7,795 nt of DNA from positions 1-7,795 of the forward strand of contig JAILGO010000116.1 of assembly GCA_024696725.1 (NCBI GenBank), in the 5' to 3' direction. Source of the stretch: Eubacterium sp. Its GTDB lineage: Bacteria > Bacillota > Clostridia > Oscillospirales > Acutalibacteraceae. Positions 1 to 5,698 of this stretch are shown in pieces (position 1 is the stretch's first letter; the number at the start of each line of letters is the position of its first letter). The position numbers and the translations under genes were made by a program. Below the pieces are notes generated by a model that was not told where the DNA came from, ran no database searches, and saw only the letters and a program-made list of their open reading frames with translations.

Positions 1-39
1 AGCAGGGGGTCACAGGTTCGAGCCCTGTTGTTCCCACCA
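1..39 (+). tRNA. tRNA 3' end, probably tRNA-Val (5' part outside window)
   Basis: Seen: the last half of a tRNA. Bases 2-6 (GCAGG) fit the 3' strand of the anticodon stem and 7-11 (GGGTC) the variable loop. The T arm is ACAGG (12-16), loop TTCGAGC (17-23) and CCTGT (24-28). TGTTCCC (29-35) is the 3' acceptor strand, A36 the discriminator, and CCA (37-39) is encoded. Known: AAGCAGGGGGTC after the anticodon together with discriminator A is typical of bacterial tRNA-Val, so Val is my best guess. The anticodon lies outside the window, so the isotype is not proven. Confidence 0.85.
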
Positions 40-40
40 A

Positions 41-80
41 AATAATACCGTACCCTTTCGGGTACGGTATTATTTTATTG
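41..80 (+). terminator. Rho-independent terminator after the tRNA
   Basis: A perfect 15-bp inverted repeat (41-55 with 60-74) closes a TTTC tetraloop, and a T-rich run follows (TTATT at about 75-79). It starts two bases after the tRNA CCA end, so it would terminate the tRNA transcript. In the other direction the hairpin is followed by TTGGTGGG, a poor U tract, so it is mainly a plus-strand terminator. Confidence 0.85.
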
Positions 81-92
81 AGTATTATTGCC

Positions 93-239
93 CGAACCTG
101 TGACGGGATACGGAGAACTCGGCGTCTTGCCGCCGAGGCTCGACGGAGAAACAGTCCGGTGGACTGTTTCGAAGTATCCCTGTCACTTTGTGTCGCGGTT
201 GTTAAATGGCGGTAAGAGTTGGGCGGCTCGAACTATGAC
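93..239 (-). repeat. Two inverted T-arm-like sequences flanking the structured element
   Basis: Bases 93-104 are the exact reverse complement of tRNA bases 9-20 (GTCACAGGTTCG). Bases 225-233 are the exact reverse complement of tRNA bases 16-24 (GTTCGAGCC). The second match extends imperfectly to about 239, where the minus strand reads GTCATAGTTCGAGCC against GTCACAGGTTCGAGCC. The two copies therefore lie as an imperfect direct repeat around the three-way-junction element, opposite in orientation to the tRNA. They may be degenerate tRNA fragments from past recombination or parts of a tRNA-associated repeat. A short chance match is possible for each one alone. Confidence 0.45.
100..186. repeat. 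Three-way-junction structured element downstream of the tRNA
   Basis: Seen: nested inverted repeats that fold as one unit. The outer stem pairs 100-104 with 182-186 and 105-111 with 174-180, giving 12 bp with T181 bulged. Inside are two hairpins. The first is 118-124 with 131-137 (7 bp, 6-base loop). The second is 148-157 with 161-170 (10 bp, GGT loop). No reading frame with a ribosome binding site runs through it. It lies between the tRNA terminator and the 3' end of the minus-strand PqqD gene. It could be a dispersed MITE-like repeat, a structured RNA, or the 3' end of the PqqD transcript. I cannot tell which, and whether it recurs in the genome cannot be seen from one copy. Confidence 0.6.
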
Positions 240-245
240 GGTTTA

Positions 246-512
246 CTATTCCTCAATAAGTCCGTTGTCCTTAAGCATTTTAACGAAGCCCTCTACGTCC
301 CGCCTTGCGGTTGCCTCGTCGACGTCGTATTCGCCGAGCAGCGCTCTGACGGCACCGTCAACGGTTTCCTCCTCAGTATAGCAATCCCAGAGAAACGCAC
401 CCGTTTCGTTAAGCGTTATCATACCGTTAAACTCCTTAGCGGTTTTTCCTACGGGAACGACAATCTCGCTTCCAGCGATATTTCTTTTAGTGAATCCGTT
501 TTTTATTTTCAT
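246..512 (-). CDS. PqqD family protein (peptide chaperone-like)
   Basis: This 88-residue protein has the length of PqqD. It shows the family pattern: a short beta-rich N-terminus (IVVPVGKTAKEFNGMITLN, residues 17-35), then LNETGAFLWD (34-43), then a helical C-terminus with EYDVDEATARRDV (61-73) and NGLI at the end. Known: PqqD-type RiPP recognition elements bind the leader of a precursor peptide and deliver it to a radical SAM enzyme. Stand-alone copies also occur widely in Clostridia. Neither a maturase nor a precursor gene is visible here, so its partner is unknown. ATG 512 is preceded by a GGGGAG-type ribosome binding site at 519-526. It is transcribed divergently from the GPH symporter, from its own promoter at 542-570. 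No clear U-tailed hairpin follows its stop. Confidence 0.85.
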   Translation of the reverse strand: MKIKNGFTKRNIAGSEIVVPVGKTAKEFNGMITLNETGAFLWDCYTEEETVDGAVRALLGEYDVDEATARRDVEGFVKMLKDNGLIEE

Positions 513-541
513 TTTTCCGCTCCCCTCATAAGTCTGTGTAT

Positions 542-570
542 ATTATATACCATTTAAAGAATAAAGTGAA
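542..570 (-). promoter_or_regulatory. Promoter of the PqqD-family gene
   Basis: On the minus strand a perfect TATAAT (542-547) lies 17 bases after TTCACT (565-570, four of six to consensus). The start of transcription would be near 535, about 23 bases before the ATG at 512. It stands back to back with the promoter at 588-616; the two -35 boxes are 17 bases apart. Confidence 0.65.
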
Positions 571-587
571 CAGTTTTTTAATGTGAA

Positions 588-616
588 TTGACACCGTTTT
601 TATATAGTGATATAAT
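588..616 (+). promoter_or_regulatory. Consensus vegetative promoter of the symporter unit
   Basis: TTGACA (588-593) and TATAAT (611-616) are both perfect and separated by the optimal 17 bases. TG at 608-609 adds an extended -10. Transcription would start near 623, leaving a leader of about 29 bases before ATG 652, with GGAGGTGA at 640-647 as ribosome binding site. So strong a match suggests high basal expression or control by a repressor. An 8-base near-repeat (AAAGTGAA at 563-570 and AATGTGAA at 580-587) lies just upstream and could be an operator, but this is weak. Confidence 0.85.
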
Positions 617-651
617 TTTTACAGATATTAAACTGTGTCGGAGGTGAGAAT

Positions 652-2382
652 ATGGCTGAAAAGCTGTCGGTCGGCGAGCGTATAAAAAAGGCTGTCGGTA
701 TCGAGGGCCAGACGGGCGACGTTATAAAGCCGATGCTCGCGTATAACGCTACTAACATTTCGACAAGCGGCGCGGGCTATTTCTTTTCGCTGTATTATAT
801 CCCGTTTCTCGTTTACGTTGAAGGACTTTCTACCGCTCAGGTAGGACTTATTATTCTTATTAAGTCAATTTGGGACGCGGTTACCGACCCGCTTATGGGA
901 ATAATTACGGACAGAACGCGCTCGCGCTTCGGTAAGCACAGGGTATATATTATCTTCTCGGCGCTTCCGTTTTGTTTTTCATATTTTATGACCTGGTATT
1001 CGTTCGGCATAAGCTCGGGCTTCAGCACTACCGCCGTAATGTGGTACTATATCTCGGCTTACCTGCTCTATTCAACGGCTACGACTGTGCTCCTCGTGCC
1101 TCACACGGCGATGCTTCCCGAGATGGCGCCCGAGTATTTCTTAAGGACTCAGTACAACTCGGTCGGCTATCTTATGAACAGCGCGGGAATGGTACCGACG
1201 TTTATTCTCGCGACCGTCGTTCTTAACTTCGTAAGACCCGTAAAGCTGACTCCCGGCGGAATTGCTTCGTCGTTCGCGTCGTGCTTTACCCATTCGCTCG
1301 ACCCCGAAACGATTCCGCGTTCAAGCTATATGAGCGTAGGCCTTGCGCTTGCTCTCGCGTATTTTATCCCGATTATGATAACAGCCGCTAAGTGTAAGGA
1401 AAAAAGCTCGCTCGGCGAGCATTTCGCGCCGTTTGACAGAGTGTACTTTTTTAGGGAGTACAAGCAGGTTTTCAAAAACAGAGCCTTCAGACAGTATTTT
1501 ATTATTTCGGTTTTGTACGCCTTCGCTCTCGGCTTTTACAATAACAGTAAAATCTTCTTTCTTAAGGAGCTTACCGATACGTATTTTCTTTACGGACTTA
1601 TTAATATAATCGCGGGCGTATTCGAGGCGGGCGCGTTTCCGCTCAATTACGCGATTACCAAAAAGTACGGAAAACAGAAATGCTCCTGGATTACAACGCC
1701 GTTTTATATAATCGCGCTTTCGATTGTACTGTTTCTCAGCACGCCGAAAACGGACGGAATGAAAACGGTTACCGTAATACTCGTTATTATTCACACGGTA
1801 ATGTATAACTTCGGCCTTTCGGGAATAGGCTTTACAACGACTAATACTTACCCCGATATTACCGACGTCGACGAAATGATTACGGGACGGCGCAGAGAGG
1901 GCGTTATAGCGACCTTCAGCACGTTTATTAAAAAAATCGCGGCGGGACTTATGGGTATGTTCGTGCTGACGGGACTCGGCTGGTTCGGCGTAAGAACAAA
2001 CAAGGCGAATTCGACTCAGCTTATCGGAAGCACGGGAAGCGGACATCACGCGTACGAGCTGTTCGGCGACTTCTTCGGACCCGCTTTCGGTATAAAGCTA
2101 TTCGCCGCGGTTATTCCGCTTGTCTTTATAATCTGCGCGCTTGTTGCACTTAAACGCTTTACGATGACTAAAGCCGACCATACGATGATTCGCGCCGCTA
2201 TTGCGGTAAGAAAAAAGTACGGCGCGGTTGAGCTTAGCGACGAACAGATTAAGCGCTGTGAGGCGATAGCGGGACAGAGGTTTGAGAGTATGTGGCTTTC
2301 GGGAACGGAGGAGGGAAGCGTTCCCGTACCGCTTGAAACCGACGAAAACGGAAAATATACTATTTTCAGCGAGGTGGATTAA
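652..2382 (+). CDS. GPH-family MFS symporter (MelB-like sugar:cation transporter)
   Basis: An integral membrane transporter of the glycoside-pentoside-hexuronide:cation symporter family, which takes up sugars or glycosides with Na+ or H+. Seen: the MelB-type loop motif DAVTDPLMGIITDRTRSRFG at residues 75-94, with D75, D79, P80 and D87, continuing to KHR. The second-half signature is DITDVDEMITGRRREG at 402-417, followed by a helix with K427. About twelve hydrophobic segments are visible. It has 576 residues against about 450-500 for typical members. The extra length is a central loop around 195-225, a loop around 445-470 rich in Gly and Ser, and a ~70-residue hydrophilic tail from about 505. 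The start at 652 has GGAGGTGA at 640-647. The stop is followed at once by the next ATG, so the two genes form a transcription unit. The substrate cannot be read from sequence. Confidence 0.92.
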   Translation: MAEKLSVGERIKKAVGIEGQTGDVIKPMLAYNATNISTSGAGYFFSLYYIPFLVYVEGLSTAQVGLIILIKSIWDAVTDPLMGIITDRTRSRFGKHRVYIIFSALPFCFSYFMTWYSFGISSGFSTTAVMWYYISAYLLYSTATTVLLVPHTAMLPEMAPEYFLRTQYNSVGYLMNSAGMVPTFILATVVLNFVRPVKLTPGGIASSFASCFTHSLDPETIPRSSYMSVGLALALAYFIPIMITAAKCKEKSSLGEHFAPFDRVYFFREYKQVFKNRAFRQYFIISVLYAFALGFYNNSKIFFLKELTDTYFLYGLINIIAGVFEAGAFPLNYAITKKYGKQKCSWITTPFYIIALSIVLFLSTPKTDGMKTVTVILVIIHTVMYNFGLSGIGFTTTNTYPDITDVDEMITGRRREGVIATFSTFIKKIAAGLMGMFVLTGLGWFGVRTNKANSTQLIGSTGSGHHAYELFGDFFGPAFGIKLFAAVIPLVFIICALVALKRFTMTKADHTMIRAAIAVRKKYGAVELSDEQIKRCEAIAGQRFESMWLSGTEEGSVPVPLETDENGKYTIFSEVD

Positions 2383-2838
2383 ATGTTTAAAATAAATAAA
2401 ACACTTTTCTACATAGTTCAGTGGACGTGGGGACTTCCCGTAAATATTATCGGCGCGCTCGTCTATCTTATCTGTAAGGCGAGAGGCTGCAGGTGCGAAA
2501 AATTCGGCTATTCGTATATCGCGTATCTGCCGTGGAAGTTCGGCGGCTTAACTCTCGGTCTGTTTATCTTTATGAAGGAAAATCACCCGAATGAAAGCTG
2601 GACCTATAATACCCGTATCCACGAATACGGTCATACGTGGCAGTGTCTGCTTCTCGGTCCGCTTTACTGGGTAGTAATAGGAATACCGAGCGCGCTGTGG
2701 TGCCATCTTTTCGAGGGATACAGAAAAAAGAACAACGTTTCGTACTACGTTTTCTATCCCGAAAAATGGGCTAATTACAACGGCCAGAAGGCGACAGGTC
2801 TTGAAATGATAAGTGAAAATAAAAAGGACCCGGCGTAA
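2383..2838 (+). CDS. Small membrane protein with HEXXH motif, candidate metallopeptidase
   Basis: Not a family I can name. This 151-residue protein has three likely membrane segments (about 8-32, 45-65 and 87-110). HEYGH at residues 80-84 is an HEXXH zinc-binding motif. ENKW-type residues follow further on: E127 in PEKWAN gives an E-x-x-A-N that could supply the third ligand, as the Glu of ExxAD/N does in gluzincins such as the M48 group. Between them lies a conserved-looking LLGPLYWVVIGIPSALW (89-105). Zinc binding and proteolysis are inferred. The alternative is a structural membrane protein with a fortuitous motif. The ATG directly follows the symporter TAA, with GAGGTGG at 2371-2377 inside the symporter gene, so translation is probably coupled. 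The last codons are inside the terminator stem. Confidence 0.8.
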   Translation: MFKINKTLFYIVQWTWGLPVNIIGALVYLICKARGCRCEKFGYSYIAYLPWKFGGLTLGLFIFMKENHPNESWTYNTRIHEYGHTWQCLLLGPLYWVVIGIPSALWCHLFEGYRKKNNVSYYVFYPEKWANYNGQKATGLEMISENKKDPA

Positions 2839-2853
2839 GCCGGGCCCTTTTTT
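2821..2853. terminator. Bidirectional terminator between convergent units
   Basis: The core stem CCCGGC (2829-2834) pairs with GCCGGG (2839-2844) around loop GTAA. After an A-C mismatch, GG and the A tract (2821-2827) pair with CC and the T tract (2846-2852). It has an A run on the left and a T run on the right, so it can stop transcripts from both directions: the symporter unit and the minus-strand operon that ends at 2863. The TAA stop of the upstream plus-strand gene (2836-2838) is in the loop. Confidence 0.9.
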
Positions 2854-2862
2854 ACTATGCGT

Positions 2863-3090
2863 TTAATCGAAATAAATATCCTTATATTTATCCTTGATTT
2901 CTTTAGCCGCTTCAAGCTTTTCTTCAAAAGATTCGTTAGCGTTTTTAATGAACTGAGCCGCAGCGGAGTTTATCGGGAAGATTCTTGCGTACTGTCCCGA
3001 GGTATATAAAAGCCTTATGGACGCAAGAACGACTATAACCGCAATTATAACGGCTACCATAATCTTAACGATATTGGTCGAGTTTTGCAT
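2863..3090 (-). CDS. Small single-span membrane protein, function unknown
   Basis: This 75-residue protein is not recognised. A hydrophobic helix (about residues 8-28, rich in Val, Ile and Ala) follows a short N-terminus, and then comes a hydrophilic tail. Residues 44-72 are charged and helix-prone (FEEKLEAAKEIKDKYKDI). It is the last gene of the four-gene minus-strand operon, 21 bases after the stop of the TIGR00300 gene. AAGGAG at 3100-3105 stands 9 bases before ATG 3090. The good ribosome binding site and operon position argue that it is real. It could be an accessory subunit or small regulator of the YfcC carrier, but nothing in the sequence proves that. The shared terminator lies just beyond its stop. 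Confidence 0.75.
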   Translation of the reverse strand: MQNSTNIVKIMVAVIIAVIVVLASIRLLYTSGQYARIFPINSAAAQFIKNANESFEEKLEAAKEIKDKYKDIYFD

Positions 3091-3111
3091 ACTGTCACGC
3101 TCCTTTCATTT

Positions 3112-4185
3112 TTAAAGATTTCTTTCAAGGTTTACAAGAAAGTCCTGAATGTTCGTTACAAGTCCCTTGACGGAAAGCGAGCCGCGGTCGTGAAGCTTGT
3201 TTACCGCAAATTCGGAGATGTCAACCGAATAGATGTATACGGGACGGACCCCTTCCTCTGTTTCACAGTAGGCGGGAGTCATATTTCCCGTCGCGATAGT
3301 GTGAAGCTGAGTCGCGAGACAGATAACCGTCGTCGCCTTTCGCGTGTGCTCGCGCATAGCGTTCTGCGCTTCGTAGACGTTTCCGATAACCTCGGGAAGC
3401 GGACCGTCGTCGCGGATTGAGCCCGCAAGCACGAAGGGCGTTTTAGTCTGAGTCAGCGCGTGCATAACTCCCGTATTGAGCTTGTATTCATTAAGGAATT
3501 TTTCAATTGAGCCCGCCTTGCGGACAAGGTTAATCGTGTGAAGATGGTTGTAATGGCCGTTTTCGACGTGCTTTTTAGAATAGATATCCTGACCGAGTCC
3601 CGTGTTGAAGAGCGCAGCCTCAAGGTCGTGAGTAGCGAGCGCGTTGCCCGCGAAAAGGCAGTCGCAGTAGCCCTTTTTAATCAGGTCAGCCATAGCGTTT
3701 CTGCTGTCGTAATCGAAAACGCACGCGGGACCGAGAACCCATACGATGTATCCCTTATCCCTGTCGTTTTTAAGAATTTCGTAAAGCTGGTCGTATTCAC
3801 GGGAATATGAGCTTTCGCGCGACTGACCCGTACGGAAAACGAAGGCACCGTCGCTGCTTTCCTTATTATCCGAAAAGCAGTTTGCGTGAACGTATACGCC
3901 CGTCGAGCCGTCGTCTTTTCTTCCTACTACTACCATATCGCCGCTCTTTACGCGCCTCGGCTCAACTACCGTCGGAATTCCGTTTTCAATAACGACAACG
4001 CAGTCCATACGGCTTTTGTGAAGCATAGTCCACTTTCCGTCGATTTTAAAATACTCGGGATAAATCGTGGTCGCGTAAAAATTTTCGGGAAGATAGCCGT
4101 CTCCCGCGGGCTCGGTTTTTACGTCGGGCGCGGAGATAAACGGCTCTTTATTAAAATCGGGAGCGATAAAGGTCGGAAACTGCAT
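3112..4185 (-). CDS. TIGR00300 / LOR-SDH domain protein, ornithine cyclodeaminase-like
   Basis: This 357-residue protein has the full TIGR00300 pattern. The N-terminal LOR/SDH conserved region (about 25-100) includes GYLPENFYATT (30-40) and SRMD (58-61). A Rossmann-like C-terminal part has VLGPACVFDYDSR (150-162) and FAGNALATHDLEAAL (178-192). GHYNHLHTIN (210-219), PFVLAGSIRDDGPLPEV (250-266) and ATQLHTIATGNM (291-302) follow. Known: an archaeal member is an NAD-dependent ornithine cyclodeaminase (ornithine to proline plus ammonia), and the same region forms the C-terminus of cyanobacterial arginine dihydrolase AgrE/ArgZ. The N-terminal dihydrolase domain of AgrE is absent, so free arginine is not an expected substrate. 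Start choice: ATG 4185 has GAGGT at 4192-4196, six bases upstream. An in-frame ATG at 4233 would overlap the previous gene and add 16 non-family residues. Ornithine as substrate is an inference. Confidence 0.88.
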   Translation of the reverse strand: MQFPTFIAPDFNKEPFISAPDVKTEPAGDGYLPENFYATTIYPEYFKIDGKWTMLHKSRMDCVVVIENGIPTVVEPRRVKSGDMVVVGRKDDGSTGVYVHANCFSDNKESSDGAFVFRTGQSRESSYSREYDQLYEILKNDRDKGYIVWVLGPACVFDYDSRNAMADLIKKGYCDCLFAGNALATHDLEAALFNTGLGQDIYSKKHVENGHYNHLHTINLVRKAGSIEKFLNEYKLNTGVMHALTQTKTPFVLAGSIRDDGPLPEVIGNVYEAQNAMREHTRKATTVICLATQLHTIATGNMTPAYCETEEGVRPVYIYSVDISEFAVNKLHDRGSLSVKGLVTNIQDFLVNLERNL

Positions 4186-4213
4186 AAAATTACCTCTTTT
4201 CCTGATGCAGATA

Positions 4214-5698
4214 TTATTTATAGCCGACGGCAACGCTGAAGAGCATAAAGGCTACGGAAATAACCAGCTCAATAACGAATAGCTTTGCCGTCCATTTCAT
4301 CCATTTTCTGTACGATACGCCTACCATACCGATAGCGATTATCATAAGTCCGCTCGTCGGGTAAAGCATATTAGTAAAGCCGTCCGCGAAGCAGAAGGTG
4401 ATTACGACGGACTGACGGTTAAGCCCCGTTAAATCGCAGAGAATAGCCATAAGCGGAACTACAAGAAACGCCTTGGCTGTGCCGCTCGCAACAAAGAATT
4501 CAAGCAGCGCGGTGAAAATGAACATAAGAAGAATTACGCCGTAGGGCGAAACGCCGTCAAGCGCATTGCTCAGAGCGTTTAACACCGTGTGCATTATCAT
4601 GCCCTCGTCGAGTACGTAGGTAATCGCGAGAATAAAGATAATAAGCGGAATAACGGGAAGAATTGTTTTAACGCCCTCGCCGAACGCAGAGAACAGCTTT
4701 TTGCCTCTGAGTCCCGCGACGCGTCCTGCGAGAAGTCCGCCGACGGGAAAGAATACCGCCATACAGCCGAGAGAAGCCGAGCTTCCGATTGACTGAAGCG
4801 TTTCGTTTTCAAGGCGCGTTCCGAGAATACTGAATACAAAGGAGGCGAGCGTTCCGCCGAGAACGCAGATAAGCGAGATTACGAATACTCTCGTCGCTTT
4901 TCCTATCTTCGCGTCGCTGAGCGTTTCGCGGCAAACCTCAATAGGATATCGGTCGCGGATTGCCTTGTCCGTTTCAAACGCAGGCGATTTTTCAGGATGC
5001 TTTTCAATCTTCCTTGCGTAAGAGATAAGAAACGCCGTGAGCGAGATGTAGACTACGACGAATATTATCAGCCTCAGCCACAGTCCCGAAAGCACGGGAA
5101 GCCCCGCGAGCTTCTGAACTGTGATTACGTTAAACGGGTTAAAGGTTGCCGCCGTGAAGCCGAAGGCTACCGCGACGAAGCTCATACCTATACCCGTGAG
5201 CGAATCCCACCCCATAGCAAGCGCTATCGCAACCGCGATAGGAACGAGCGTAAGGCTTTCCTCTAAAACGCCCGCGGTCGAGCTTAAAAACATCCCGAAA
5301 AGAACCATAACGGCGATAAGCATATAACGCCGGTTTTCGAATTTATTTACGATTACCGCCATCATATATTTTAAAACGCCGATTCGGTCGAGTATTAAAA
5401 ACGTTCCGCCGACGAGCACGATAATCGCGATTATAGCAAGTCCGACGGACGCCTTATCGCTTGTAAAGGCAAGAACGGGCGAAGCCGCAACCTTCCATAA
5501 GGGAAGTCTGAATTCCGGGTGCTCGGTATACGTGCCTGCAATTACCGAACCGTTTTCGTCGACCTGAAATTCGCCGCGCGGTAAAAACTGAGTCAGAGCT
5601 CCTACTATAATAAGAATACCGAAGAGCAGCGCCGCAATGCCGAATAAGGTTTTTTTGTCAATATTAAGACCTTCCGCCTTTTTCTCTTTCTCACTCAT
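4214..5698 (-). CDS. YfcC family amino-acid/C4-dicarboxylate-type carrier
   Basis: An integral membrane protein of 494 residues in the DcuC/YfcC group (PF03606), which includes anaerobic dicarboxylate carriers and putative basic amino-acid antiporters. Seen: a hydrophilic N-terminus (1-15), a first span at 17-38, and ten or more further spans. The family hairpins are GFTAATFNPFN (180-190, with NPF) followed by LAGLPVLSG (197-205), and in the second half SGTAKAFLVVPLMA (405-418), LNRQS (426-430) and FADGFTNMLYPTSG (437-450). The long loop 225-265 is hydrophilic. The gene overlaps the end of the M20 gene by 8 bases (ATGAGTGA), and GGAG at 5708-5711 lies 9 bases upstream, so it is translationally coupled. 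The M20 and ornithine-enzyme neighbours suggest an amino acid rather than a dicarboxylate as substrate. That is inference from context. Confidence 0.9.
   Translation of the reverse strand: MSEKEKKAEGLNIDKKTLFGIAALLFGILIIVGALTQFLPRGEFQVDENGSVIAGTYTEHPEFRLPLWKVAASPVLAFTSDKASVGLAIIAIIVLVGGTFLILDRIGVLKYMMAVIVNKFENRRYMLIAVMVLFGMFLSSTAGVLEESLTLVPIAVAIALAMGWDSLTGIGMSFVAVAFGFTAATFNPFNVITVQKLAGLPVLSGLWLRLIIFVVVYISLTAFLISYARKIEKHPEKSPAFETDKAIRDRYPIEVCRETLSDAKIGKATRVFVISLICVLGGTLASFVFSILGTRLENETLQSIGSSASLGCMAVFFPVGGLLAGRVAGLRGKKLFSAFGEGVKTILPVIPLIIFILAITYVLDEGMIMHTVLNALSNALDGVSPYGVILLMFIFTALLEFFVASGTAKAFLVVPLMAILCDLTGLNRQSVVITFCFADGFTNMLYPTSGLMIIAIGMVGVSYRKWMKWTAKLFVIELVISVAFMLFSVAVGYK

Noticed and set aside
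88..381. Plus-strand open frame of 97 residues across the structured element
   Set aside because: It has no ribosome binding site, runs through the nested inverted repeats, and lies antisense to the PqqD-family gene.
1321..2049. Long minus-strand open frame (242 residues) inside the symporter gene
   Set aside because: It is a shadow of the clearly conserved GPH symporter. Its translation is rich in Arg, Lys and Ser without family motifs.
4186..4233. Upstream start at 4233 for the TIGR00300 gene
   Set aside because: The 16 extra residues do not fit the family, and they overlap the YfcC gene by 20 bases. ATG 4185 has a good GAGGT site six bases upstream.
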